Below are positions 1 to 7,641 of a stretch of 11,481 nucleotides of DNA, piece after piece (position 1 is the stretch's first letter; each line of letters opens with the position of its first letter). The notes under the pieces are model-generated. The model worked only from the letters and a program-made list of their open reading frames with translations. It was not told the DNA's origin and made no database searches. The DNA comes from Tannerellaceae bacterium (GTDB taxonomy: Bacteria; Bacteroidota; Bacteroidia; Bacteroidales; Tannerellaceae): positions 1-11,481 of the forward strand of contig JAISMW010000058.1 of NCBI GenBank assembly GCA_031276545.1, written 5' to 3'. Position numbers and translations under genes: made by a program.

Positions 1-52
1 ATGCTGCCAGCATCAGTAGGCCGGCAATCAAAGTAAAAAACTTTTTGTTCAT
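1..52 (-). CDS. N-terminus of a secreted protein (partial, runs off left edge)
   Basis: Read on the minus strand, an ATG at 52-50 opens a frame giving MNKKFFTLIAGLLMLAA, then leaves the window. A short basic start followed by a hydrophobic stretch is a typical Sec signal peptide, so the product is probably exported. No mature part is visible, so function cannot be assigned. The start is supported by a Bacteroidetes-type promoter about 50 bp upstream and by the fact that the same promoter, leader and first three codons occur, inverted, at the right edge. The two genes are therefore likely paralogues or share a copied 5' cassette. I have an impression that similar signal peptides occur on large secreted proteins of Parabacteroides-like bacteria, but this is not verified. 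Confidence 0.6.
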   Translation of the reverse strand, partial: MNKKFFTLIAGLLMLAA

Positions 53-233
53 AAATCTTTAATTTTTAAATTAATACTAAAAGAAAATATAGAGTTTACT
101 ATAATTTAGTTCTACATCCGAAGGTTCAACAAATCTATTTGTCACTTTTCCCGCTGTAACATTTAAACGAAGGTTTTTTTGTTACGGTTTTTGGGGGGTA
201 AAATGGGGGTGGGAAATGCTCAAAAAAAAATGT
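44..233 (-). repeat. Left arm of 190-bp inverted repeat (promoter/leader cassette)
   Basis: This stretch is the reverse complement of 11292-11481; position p pairs with 11525-p. By eye there are 4 mismatches in 190 bp (at 120, 136, 163 and 193). Similarity fades after 233. The arm contains a conserved upstream block, the promoter, the untranslated leader and the codons ATG AAC AAA of an outward-facing gene. The right arm is cut by the window edge, so the full repeat may be longer and may enter the coding region. Confidence 0.95.
101..133 (-). promoter_or_regulatory. Bacteroidetes-type promoter of the left outward gene
   Basis: On the minus strand TTTG (133-130) is followed after 21 bp by TAAATTAT (108-101), close to the Bacteroidetes consensus TTTG-N19-21-TAnnTTTG. 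The ATG at 52 would follow a leader of roughly 40 bp. The same two boxes at the same spacing are conserved in the right arm although the spacer differs by one base. The -7 box is not perfect. Confidence 0.5.
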
Positions 234-272
234 GGGGAAATGGATGTGTGCTGAATGGCGGTATTTCTTAAC

Positions 273-304
273 TTGTGTAAAAATATGACAACAACTTATA
301 TCGG
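273..304 (+). promoter_or_regulatory. Possible promoter of the dipeptidyl peptidase gene
   Basis: TTG at 273-275 lies 21 bp before TATATCGG at 297-304, a weak fit to the Bacteroidetes -33/-7 pair (T, A, T and the last G of the -7 box match). It leaves a leader of about 55 bp before the ATG at 370. It is the best candidate seen in 234-369, but could be chance. Confidence 0.25.
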
Positions 305-369
305 AACACTGTGATTCTGAAAATTTTCATGTACGTTTGCGTCTCATTTTCTAAACTTAAATTAAATTC

Positions 370-2544
370 ATGAAACGGTCTGTTTTTTATTTTTTGCTTT
401 CCACCGTTATGGGAGGGTCTCTCTCTGCCCAGGAGGGAAGTAAGCAGGTAACTTTGAGGGATGTTACGGATGGTGTGTTCCGTCAGGAAACTAATGTGGG
501 AGAGATGCGTTCGCTGCCCGATGGCGAGCATTATACGGCAATAAACAGGGAGCGGAATATGATTGTTAAATATGCGTACCGAACGGGAGAGCCGGTGGAT
601 ACGCTGTTTAATGTCCTGACGGCACGGGAATGTCCGTTCGATTCGTTTGAGGGGTATATGATTAGCAGTACGGGACATCGTATTATCGTGTGGCGCGAGA
701 CGGAATATATCTACCGCCGCTCGTTCCAGTCGATGGTGTACGATTATGATGTGCGACGCAATTACGTAAAGCCTCTGTCCGACCGGCCGGGGAAGTTGAT
801 GATTCCTACCTTTTCGCCCGATGGACGCATGTGTGCGTTTGTAAGGGATCATAATATATGGATAAGGAAGTTTGATTTTGATACGGAAGTGCAGGTCACC
901 AGAGATGGCGAAACGAACAAAATACGCAACGGGATAACGGATTGGGTATACGAGGAGGAGTTCTCGGTCACGAATCTGATGGCCTGGTCGTCCGACAGCG
1001 AGATACTGGCTTTTGTGCGTTTTGATGAAACCGATGTGCCGGAGTTTTCCATGCAGGTGTACGGAAGCGGGACTTATCCGGGCTACTACCGGTTCAAGTA
1101 TCCGAAGGCCGGAGAAAAAAATTCGAGAGTAACACTTCATTCCTACAGTGTTGCCACCAAGGATGTGAAAGAACTGAATGTGCCGGTGGATGCCGAAAGC
1201 TATATTCCGCGTATTGTCTTTACCCATAACCCCGACCAGTTGGCGGTTATGACTTTAAACCGGCATCAGAATATATTCAATATGTATTATGCGAATCCCC
1301 GGAGTGGCGTCTTCCGCCTTATTCTCCGCGAGGAGAACGAGCGGTATATTGATTCGGACTGGATGAAGTCCATCCATTTCCATAAAAACGGTTTTACGTA
1401 TGTGAGCGAAAAAGACGGCTATGCGCATATCTACCTTCATACGCCTACGGGAGTCATGCAGCGACAGGTGACGCAGGGGGCATGGGATGTGACCCAACTG
1501 TGCGGCTACCACGAGGCTACCCAAACGGTGTATTACGAATCGGCGGAAGAAAGTCCGCTTCGCCGTTCGGTTTACAGGATTGATGCGAAGGGCGTAAAGA
1601 CCAAACTGTCGGCGGTCGAAGGAACGAACCATGCCGATTTCAGCGCCAATTTCGCCTATTATGTCAACCGCCATTCCACTATTTCCACGCCGATGCGCAT
1701 CACGGTGAACGAGACCAAATCGGGGAAAGAACTGCGCGTACTGCAGGATAATGCCTCCCTGAAGCAAGTCCTGGCAGGATATGTTCTTCCAAAGAAAGAA
1801 TTTTTCAAAATACATACTGCCTCCGATTTTGAGTTGAACGCCTGGATACTCAAACCGGCCGGTTTTAGCGAAACGAAGAAATATCCCGTACTGATGCTGC
1901 AATACAGCGGGCCCAACTCGCAGGAAGTAGTGGACAGCTATGGCTTCGGATGGGAATATTACCTGGCTGCCAAGGGAATCGTGGTGGTGAGCGTAGATGG
2001 CAGAGGAACCGGGGCCAGGGGAGAAACGTTCCGTAAATGTACGTATCTGCGAATGGGCGAACTGGAGTCGAGAGACCAGGTGGAAGCCGCGCAGGCGCTG
2101 GGAAAGCTTCCGTACATAGACCAAAACCGCATCGCTATCTGGGGATGGAGTTTTGGCGGCTACAATACCCTGATGTCGATGAGTACGGGCAACGGAACGT
2201 TCAGGGCAGGTATTGCCGTAGCTCCGCCGACCGACTGGAAGTTCTACGACTCGGTCTATACCGAACGGTATATGCGCACACCGCAGGAGAACTTCGAGGG
2301 CTATGCCGCTACGTCGCCTATCCGTCTGGCAAAGAATCTGCAGGGAAAACTCCTGCTGGTACATGGAACGGGGGACGACAACGTGCATTTTCATCAAACC
2401 CTGGAATATGCCGAAGCGCTGGTTCAGGCGGGGAAACAGTTTGAGATGCAAATATACAAAGACCGAAACCACGGTATTGCCGGCGGCAATACCCGTTACC
2501 ATCTCTACACCCGGATGGCTGATTTCCTGTTCGATAATCTGTAA
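370..2544 (+). CDS. Dipeptidyl peptidase IV (S9B family prolyl peptidase)
   Basis: This 724-residue serine peptidase removes X-Pro or X-Ala dipeptides from peptide N-termini, probably in the periplasm. The N-terminus (MKRSVFYFLL...SLSAQ) looks like a Sec signal peptide cleaved near residue 20. A beta-propeller region carries DWVYEEEF at 191-198, whose E196 and E197 match the Glu pair that grips the substrate amino group in DPP-IV, followed by the family-typical YPKAG. The C-terminal alpha/beta hydrolase domain has GWSFGG with nucleophile S594, HGTGDDNVHF with D669, and DRNHGI with H701, giving a complete triad. Length is normal for bacterial DPP-IV. The start fits the signal peptide. It is first in a plus-strand run: lipA begins 3 bp after its stop. 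In asaccharolytic and gut Bacteroidales this enzyme serves peptide nutrition; that role here is inferred. Confidence 0.95.
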   Translation: MKRSVFYFLLSTVMGGSLSAQEGSKQVTLRDVTDGVFRQETNVGEMRSLPDGEHYTAINRERNMIVKYAYRTGEPVDTLFNVLTARECPFDSFEGYMISSTGHRIIVWRETEYIYRRSFQSMVYDYDVRRNYVKPLSDRPGKLMIPTFSPDGRMCAFVRDHNIWIRKFDFDTEVQVTRDGETNKIRNGITDWVYEEEFSVTNLMAWSSDSEILAFVRFDETDVPEFSMQVYGSGTYPGYYRFKYPKAGEKNSRVTLHSYSVATKDVKELNVPVDAESYIPRIVFTHNPDQLAVMTLNRHQNIFNMYYANPRSGVFRLILREENERYIDSDWMKSIHFHKNGFTYVSEKDGYAHIYLHTPTGVMQRQVTQGAWDVTQLCGYHEATQTVYYESAEESPLRRSVYRIDAKGVKTKLSAVEGTNHADFSANFAYYVNRHSTISTPMRITVNETKSGKELRVLQDNASLKQVLAGYVLPKKEFFKIHTASDFELNAWILKPAGFSETKKYPVLMLQYSGPNSQEVVDSYGFGWEYYLAAKGIVVVSVDGRGTGARGETFRKCTYLRMGELESRDQVEAAQALGKLPYIDQNRIAIWGWSFGGYNTLMSMSTGNGTFRAGIAVAPPTDWKFYDSVYTERYMRTPQENFEGYAATSPIRLAKNLQGKLLLVHGTGDDNVHFHQTLEYAEALVQAGKQFEMQIYKDRNHGIAGGNTRYHLYTRMADFLFDNL

Positions 2545-2547
2545 AAG

Positions 2548-3396
2548 ATGACGCCACACACCCGAAAGCCGGACTGGCTGAAAGTCAAACTGGGGGGAAC
2601 GGATCGTTTTGCAGAAACCGGGCGCATCGTACGGTCGCACGGCCTGCACACGATATGCAGCAGCGGCAGGTGCCCCAATAGAAGCGAATGCTGGAGCCGG
2701 GGCACCGCCACCTTTATGATTGGCGGCAATGTGTGCACCCGTTCCTGCAAATTCTGCCATACGCCGACCGGCCGCCCCCTGCCTCTGGATCCCGACGAAC
2801 CGGAGCATGTGGCGGAAAGTATCCGTCTGATGGGACTGGAACATGCCGTGCTTACCTCCGTAGACCGGGACGACCTGCCCGACCTGGGCGCCCGGCATTG
2901 GGCGGCTACGGTACGCGCCATCAAGCAGGCGAATCCCCGGATCACCCTCGAGGTGCTGATTCCCGATTTTCAGGGACGGACGGAGCTGATAGATACCGTG
3001 ATTGAGGCTTCTCCCGAAATTGTCTCGCACAATATGGAAACCGTCCGGCGCATCACACCCGATATCCGCAGTTCGGCCCGATACGACGTAAGCCTTTCCG
3101 TACTGAGGCAGATTGCCCGGCGGCAGGTGACGGCCAAAACCGGCATCATGGTGGGTCTGGGAGAGACGGAAGCGGAGGTCTATGAATTGATGGACGACGT
3201 TCTGTCGGCCGGCGTTTCCATCCTGACCGTCGGGCAGTACCTGCAACCTTCGGAAAAGAATATTCCGGTGTCGGCCTACATCCCGCCTTCCCTGTTTGAT
3301 ACGTATAAGGCCATAGCCCTGCAGAAAGGATTCCGGCACGTGGAAAGCGCTCCGCTGGTACGTTCTTCGTATTATGCGGAAAAACATATCGAATGA
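2548..3396 (+). CDS. lipA: Lipoyl synthase
   Basis: This cytosolic radical-SAM enzyme inserts two sulfurs into the octanoyl group on lipoyl domains (E2 subunits, GcvH), making lipoate cofactor. At 282 residues it has the family's usual length. Both iron-sulfur motifs are present: C37-x4-C42-x5-C48 for the auxiliary [4Fe-4S] cluster that is sacrificed as sulfur donor, and C63-x3-C67-x2-C70 for the SAM-binding cluster. The C-terminal RSSYYAEKH (272-280) carries the conserved RSSY serine that ligates the auxiliary cluster. Start: the first ATG in the frame, 3 bp after the dipeptidyl peptidase stop, so the two are surely co-transcribed. No octanoyltransferase (lipB) or other lipoate gene lies nearby. 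The pairing with a peptidase looks like operon convenience and not a shared pathway. Confidence 0.97.
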   Translation: MTPHTRKPDWLKVKLGGTDRFAETGRIVRSHGLHTICSSGRCPNRSECWSRGTATFMIGGNVCTRSCKFCHTPTGRPLPLDPDEPEHVAESIRLMGLEHAVLTSVDRDDLPDLGARHWAATVRAIKQANPRITLEVLIPDFQGRTELIDTVIEASPEIVSHNMETVRRITPDIRSSARYDVSLSVLRQIARRQVTAKTGIMVGLGETEAEVYELMDDVLSAGVSILTVGQYLQPSEKNIPVSAYIPPSLFDTYKAIALQKGFRHVESAPLVRSSYYAEKHIE

Positions 3397-3451
3397 GTGA
3401 ACTTTTTCTGCCCGGTAATTGTTGTAGTATTAAGTAAGGAAGAGCAAGCGC

Positions 3452-4555
3452 ATGGAGATACGATCGAAAAGAATCTTGAATAATCAGGCCATAGGGATTA
3501 TCCCCATGCTGCTGTCCATGATTCTGGATCTTTACGTTTCGTATATTGTATCGTTTCTCGTCGGTATCTCGCTGTGCCTGCTGCTGCTGTTTGTATTTCA
3601 TCTGCTGGTGAAGAAAGACATTTACCAGTTTCTGTTGCTTCCCACCCTGCTGGCGTACATGGGTTATTCATTCTTTCTTTTCTTTGATTTACAGTCCCTG
3701 CACATTTATTCGCCCATTGTGGCCGAGATTTTGCTGGTCTGCATCCTGGGGTTTGCCCGTTTTTTCAGGCGCAGTATCCTGTACCGTTCCAAAGACTGGT
3801 TGCTTCCCCAGCAGGTGCTGTTCCGTTCCACGCTGAACGAGGCCTTTTTCATCGCCGAAATTCTCCAGACGCTGTATACGCTGTACCTGTTTGTTGCCTT
3901 GCTGTATACCCACTTGCCGGAGGATTCCTTCCACAGTTCCGGTTTTATCCGCATCTTCTATCATTATGTGGGAGCGTTGATAGGCGTTGTGGTGATAGTG
4001 TACGGGCAAATCCGTACCTATATGCTGTACAGAAAGATGGAAGAGGAAATCTGGCTGCCGGTACTGAACAATAAGGGGCGCATCGTGGGCAGTGTGGCTT
4101 ATTCGATAGAGAGAATGTCGCACAGAAAGTACTACCATCCGGTGGTGCGCATCGCCGCAGTCTATAAAGGGATGCTGTACCTGAAGAAAAGAGAGACGGA
4201 ATCCTTTGTATCGCCGGGTTTGCTGGATCACCCCTTCCACAAGTACATACTCTTTCGTCATAGCCGGGAAAGCGTGGTGCAGGACATCATCGGCAATCTG
4301 AAAGACGATGCATCGGCACAGCCTCGTTTTATGATTCATTATACGTTTGAAAACAACAAGGTGAAGCAACTGGTTTCCCTCTATGCCGTCACGCTGCGTA
4401 CGGAGGAGCAACTGAAACACCTGACTGCCGGCAAGCTGTGGACGACCAAACAGATCGAGGCGGAGATGGAGGCTGGCATATTCAGCGAATATTTTTGCAA
4501 GGAGTTTCCCTATCTGCAGAGTACCGTTCTGCTGGCCGAAAGTATCTCACCGTAA
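3452..4555 (+). CDS. Polytopic membrane protein with soluble C-terminal domain, possibly Nudix-like
   Basis: This 367-residue protein has no enzyme motif that I can name with certainty. The first ~190 residues hold five or six hydrophobic segments (about 13-53, 58-79, 87-103, 132-153, 168-187), separated by short basic loops such as RFFRRS, so it sits in the inner membrane. The remaining ~170 residues are soluble: WLPVLNNKGRIVGSVAYS, then HPVVRIAAVYKGMLYLKKR, then a region ending in LWTTKQIEAEM and FSEYFCKEF. The order of strands (NNKGRIVGS; a second strand reading out LYL-K-R) recalls Nudix proteins, but I see no standard GX5EX7REUXEEXGU box, so catalysis is doubtful. It starts 55 bp after lipA on the same strand and may be in that operon. 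Its end overlaps the convergent phosphoesterase gene by 9 bp. Confidence 0.75.
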   Translation: MEIRSKRILNNQAIGIIPMLLSMILDLYVSYIVSFLVGISLCLLLLFVFHLLVKKDIYQFLLLPTLLAYMGYSFFLFFDLQSLHIYSPIVAEILLVCILGFARFFRRSILYRSKDWLLPQQVLFRSTLNEAFFIAEILQTLYTLYLFVALLYTHLPEDSFHSSGFIRIFYHYVGALIGVVVIVYGQIRTYMLYRKMEEEIWLPVLNNKGRIVGSVAYSIERMSHRKYYHPVVRIAAVYKGMLYLKKRETESFVSPGLLDHPFHKYILFRHSRESVVQDIIGNLKDDASAQPRFMIHYTFENNKVKQLVSLYAVTLRTEEQLKHLTAGKLWTTKQIEAEMEAGIFSEYFCKEFPYLQSTVLLAESISP

Positions 4556-5041
4556 GCCAAGCTCTATCACTTCGAGATCTTTTATCTTTTTCCCTTCAAT
4601 GGAAAAACGCAGCAGCGTGCGTACCTGATGGAAGCCGCTCTTGCCGGCAGCGCCGGGATTCATGTACAGGCACCCCAGGTTTTCATCGTACATCACCTTC
4701 AGGATATGCGAATGACCGGCAATAAACAGTTGGGGACGTAGCCCGTAAAGCCTTTTCCGGACGGACGGATCGTATCTTCCCGGATAGCCGCCGATGTGCG
4801 TCATCAGTACCGATACTTCTTCTACGGTAAATTGCGCCGTCGGAGGGTACTGAAGGCGCAGCGGCTGACCGTCTATATTGCCGCAAACGGCACGGAGCGG
4901 CCTGACAGCGGACAGGCGCTCCGCCACTTCCGCCGAACCGATGTCGCCGGCATGCCATATCTCGTCGCACGGCGAGAAATATTCCCTGTACCGGTCGTCC
5001 CAATATCCGTGCGTGTCGGAAAGAAGTCCTATTCTGTACAT
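4547..5041 (-). CDS. YfcE/MJ0936-type metallophosphoesterase
   Basis: This 164-residue cytosolic enzyme belongs to the small calcineurin-like phosphodiesterases that use two metal ions (often Mn or Ni) to cleave phosphodiesters. All metal-binding blocks are present and in order: SDTHG (D9, H11), HAGDIG (D33), GNIDG (N55), MTHIGG (H82), GHSH (H110, H112), followed by the family-typical NPGAAG near 128-133. Length matches the family. The natural substrate of most members is unknown, so none is claimed. The gene is alone on its strand. It converges with the upstream membrane-protein gene (9-bp tail overlap) and diverges from the fucosidase operon across 112 bp. A -7-like box lies just upstream of its start. 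Confidence 0.93.
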   Translation of the reverse strand: MYRIGLLSDTHGYWDDRYREYFSPCDEIWHAGDIGSAEVAERLSAVRPLRAVCGNIDGQPLRLQYPPTAQFTVEEVSVLMTHIGGYPGRYDPSVRKRLYGLRPQLFIAGHSHILKVMYDENLGCLYMNPGAAGKSGFHQVRTLLRFSIEGKKIKDLEVIELGLR

Positions 5042-5062
5042 ACTGTTGCTTTTTTAGACCGG

Positions 5063-5072
5063 CGTAAAGATA
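5063..5072 (-). promoter_or_regulatory. Candidate -7 box for the phosphoesterase gene
   Basis: On the minus strand this reads TATCTTTACG, seven of eight bases of TAnnTTTG, about 20 bp before the ATG at 5041. No clear TTTG is seen at the expected -33 position, so this is only a half promoter. Confidence 0.35.
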
Positions 5073-5120
5073 TATCTATTTTTAAACGCTTTTGTGTGGC
5101 GGCGAAAAAGAAAGAATCAC

Positions 5121-5128
5121 TATCTTCC
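5121..5128 (+). promoter_or_regulatory. Candidate -7 box for the fucose operon
   Basis: TATCTTCC lies 25 bp before the ATG at 5154 and partly matches TAnnTTTG. A TTTG at 5091-5094 is 26 bp upstream of it, wider than the usual 19-21. It is weak and could be chance, but the divergent gap (5042-5153) must hold a promoter for this operon. Confidence 0.25.
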
Positions 5129-5153
5129 CGCACTAATTTTAATTCTATACGTC

Positions 5154-6701
5154 ATGAAAATTTACATCGTATCCTTATCGGTTCTTCTGTGCATCACGGC
5201 ATGTACACAGACCGCCCGACAAACAAAAGATTATAGCGTGACCGCTTCGCCGCAAGGCGCCGAAGTATTCCTGCCCGACTGGGAAAGTCTGGCGGCCGGC
5301 TACGAATTTCCGGAATGGTTTGCCGACGCCAAATTCGGCATCTTCATTCATTGGGGAGTCTACGCCGTTCCCGCATTCGGGAGTGAATGGTATCCCCGGA
5401 ATATGTACCGGCAAAATTCGGACGAATATCTCCACCACATCCGGACGTATGGAGAGCATACCCGGTTCGGGTACAAAGACTTTATCCCGATGTTCAGCGC
5501 CGAAAAGTTCGACGCTGCCGAATGGGTCGCTCTCTTCAAGGCCGCCGGAGCCCGGTACGTGGTACCCGTGGCCGAACATCACGACGGATTCTCCATGTAC
5601 GACAGCGACCGGAATCCGTGGAACGCCGTAGACATGGGGCCTCGAAAAGACGTCATCGGATTGCTGAAACAGGCCGCCGAGAAGGAAGGGCTGGTCTTCG
5701 GACTCTCCACGCATCGCCTGGAGAACGCCTGGTTCTACAATGGAGGAATGGCTTTTCCCTCGGACGTACAGGACAGCACGATTACACTGTACGGCAGAAG
5801 GCTGGCCGACGAAAAGGCCTACGACGACGCCGTCGGGCTCGACCTCCTGGCGCATACCCACGAACTGATCGACAAATACCGGCCTCAACTGATCTGGTTC
5901 GACTGGACGGTGGCAAGTCCGGCTATCCAACCTTGGTTCAATAAATTCCTTGCCTACTACTACAACTGTGCGCTGGACTGGGGCAAAGGCGTAGTGGTCA
6001 ACACCAAATCGGGATACCCCACCCGTATACAGGTGGGCGACGTGGAACGGGGCAAACTGGACCGTATGCGCAGATATCCCTGGCAAACCGATACCTCGAT
6101 CGGCAAAAAGTCCTGGAGCTACATTGACGGTGAAGAAAACAAATCGCCGGAGCAGATCGTGCACGACCTGATCGACATCGTAAGCAAAAACGGAAACCTG
6201 CTGCTCAACATCGGCCCCAGGGCCGACGGAAGCATCACCGAAGAGCAGAAAGCCGTCCTGCTCGCCATCGGCGAATGGCTGAAGGTGAACGGCGAGGCCA
6301 TCTACGCCACCCGCTGCTGGGCTAAGTCCGGCGAGGGAAATACTGCGGGAACGGCCGGCTCCTTCAGCGACAATGCGTCTACGCCCTATACGGCGGAAGA
6401 TATCCGCTTCACGGCAAGGGGAAACGATCTCTATGCCATCGTGCTGAACCCCGACGCCTCGAACGTGCTGGTTCGATCGCTGAACCCCGACGCCATAGCC
6501 GACGCAAAGATTCTGTCCGTCCGCCTGCTCGGCTCGGATGAAGCGGTGACGTGGGAACAGACCGCCGAAGGACTCCGGCTGTCGCAGGCCGGAACTGCCC
6601 CCTGCGACTATGCCTGCGCCTTTAAAATCACGTTCGACAAGCCGGCGGGCGCTCACCTGGAGTCTGAAATGATTGATGAACCCTTTCAACACGGAAGCTG
6701 A
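5154..6701 (+). CDS. GH29 alpha-L-fucosidase, lipoprotein
   Basis: This 515-residue exo-glycosidase releases alpha-linked L-fucose from glycans. I start it at 5154, not at the in-frame ATG at 5094, because 5154 gives a clean lipoprotein signal: MKIYIVSLSVLLCITAC with lipobox ITAC and lipidated C17. The residues after C17 (TQTARQTKD) lack an acidic run like the Bacteroidetes surface-export signal, so it may face the periplasm. GH29 hallmarks in order are FGIFIHWG (61-68), HHDGF (142-146), LIWFDW with D250 as the likely nucleophile, and NLLLNIGPRADG (348-359). A C-terminal beta-domain follows. The acid/base residue cannot be placed from sequence alone. It leads a tight operon: the next gene's preferred start lies 1 bp past its stop. 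Downstream genes look like fucose-oxidising enzymes, which supports fucose as the product. Confidence 0.93.
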   Translation: MKIYIVSLSVLLCITACTQTARQTKDYSVTASPQGAEVFLPDWESLAAGYEFPEWFADAKFGIFIHWGVYAVPAFGSEWYPRNMYRQNSDEYLHHIRTYGEHTRFGYKDFIPMFSAEKFDAAEWVALFKAAGARYVVPVAEHHDGFSMYDSDRNPWNAVDMGPRKDVIGLLKQAAEKEGLVFGLSTHRLENAWFYNGGMAFPSDVQDSTITLYGRRLADEKAYDDAVGLDLLAHTHELIDKYRPQLIWFDWTVASPAIQPWFNKFLAYYYNCALDWGKGVVVNTKSGYPTRIQVGDVERGKLDRMRRYPWQTDTSIGKKSWSYIDGEENKSPEQIVHDLIDIVSKNGNLLLNIGPRADGSITEEQKAVLLAIGEWLKVNGEAIYATRCWAKSGEGNTAGTAGSFSDNASTPYTAEDIRFTARGNDLYAIVLNPDASNVLVRSLNPDAIADAKILSVRLLGSDEAVTWEQTAEGLRLSQAGTAPCDYACAFKITFDKPAGAHLESEMIDEPFQHGS

Positions 6702-6702
6702 G

Positions 6703-7635
6703 ATGGAATACCGGGAAATAGGAAAAACAGGCATGAAGGTGTCCCAGCTCAGTCTGGGAGCCTCTTCGCTGGGGGGCGTCTTCCATCCGCTGAAAGAGGC
6801 CGACGGCATCCGAACCGTCCATACGGCCGTGGAAAACGGCGTCAACTTTATCGACGTCTCTCCCTACTATGGCCATTACAAGGCCGAAATCGTGCTGGGG
6901 AAGGCGCTGGAGGGGATAGACCGGAAGCGCTACTTCCTCTCCACCAAAGTGGGACGCTACGGCCGGGACGGCGTCAATACCTGGGACTATTCCGCACGCA
7001 GGGCTACCGACAGCGTTTATGAAAGCATGGAACGTCTGCGGGTGGATTTCGTGGATTTGATCCAGGTACACGATATTGAATTTGCCGATCTGGAGCAGGT
7101 TTGCGGAGAAACCCTTCCGGCGCTGGTGGAACTGCGCGAAAAAGGAGTAGTGGGACATGTGGGCGTCACCAATCTGACCTTGCGGCACCTCAGGTACGTA
7201 GTCGATCATACGCCGCCCGGCGCCGTCGAAACGGTGCTCTCCTTCTGCCACTACTGCCTGAATGACGACGCACTGGCCGACTACCTGGATTACTTTGAAT
7301 CCCGGCACGTCGGCGTGATCAACGCCTCGCCCTTTTCGATGGGACTGCTCACCGAACGGGGAGCGCCCGCCTGGCATCCGGCTACGCCCCGTCTGCAGGA
7401 AGTCTGCCGGAGGGCTGTGCAGCATTGCCGGTCTAAGGGAGAATCCATCGAACGGCTGGCCGTGCAATACGCCGCCGGAAATCCCCGGATAGCCACTACT
7501 CTCTTTAGTACCACGCGCCCCGAAACGGCGCTGCAGAACATCCGCTGGGTGGAAGCTCCCTTCGACGAATCGCTCTACCGGGAAGTAAGAGCGCTGCTGG
7601 AACCGCGCTTTCGCGATACCTGGCTGAACAGCTAA
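6703..7635 (+). CDS. Aldo/keto reductase, L-galactose / L-fucose dehydrogenase type
   Basis: This NAD(P)-dependent oxidoreductase would oxidise the C1 hydroxyl of an L-sugar to the lactone. The frame opens at 6673, but the ATG at 6703 gives the usual start MEYREIGKTGMKVS and sits 1 bp after the fucosidase stop, so I prefer it (310 residues). The AKR tetrad is complete: D51, Y56 (in DVSPYYG), K82 (STKVG) and H123 (QVHDIEF). Several stretches resemble plant L-galactose dehydrogenase as I remember it: NFIDVSPYYG, VHDIEF, LSFCHYCLND, INASPFSMGLLTE and the following AWHPA. L-fucose is 6-deoxy-L-galactose, so with a fucosidase upstream and a lactonase-like gene downstream, L-fucose dehydrogenase is the best guess. 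The substrate is inferred and not shown by the sequence. Confidence 0.88.
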   Translation: MEYREIGKTGMKVSQLSLGASSLGGVFHPLKEADGIRTVHTAVENGVNFIDVSPYYGHYKAEIVLGKALEGIDRKRYFLSTKVGRYGRDGVNTWDYSARRATDSVYESMERLRVDFVDLIQVHDIEFADLEQVCGETLPALVELREKGVVGHVGVTNLTLRHLRYVVDHTPPGAVETVLSFCHYCLNDDALADYLDYFESRHVGVINASPFSMGLLTERGAPAWHPATPRLQEVCRRAVQHCRSKGESIERLAVQYAAGNPRIATTLFSTTRPETALQNIRWVEAPFDESLYREVRALLEPRFRDTWLNS

Positions 7636-7641
7636 AGGAAC

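Noticed and set aside
1255..3387. Long minus-strand frame of 710 codons
   Set aside because: It lies opposite dipeptidyl peptidase IV and lipA, both of which have complete catalytic motifs. It is a by-product of codon bias on the other strand.
5094..5153. Upstream start for the fucosidase giving a 535-residue protein
   Set aside because: The extra 20 residues (MWRRKRKN...) would bury the lipoprotein signal that begins cleanly at 5154, and they overlap the likely promoter.
5175..6845. Long minus-strand frame of 556 codons
   Set aside because: It is opposite the fucosidase, which has intact GH29 motifs and a lipoprotein signal.
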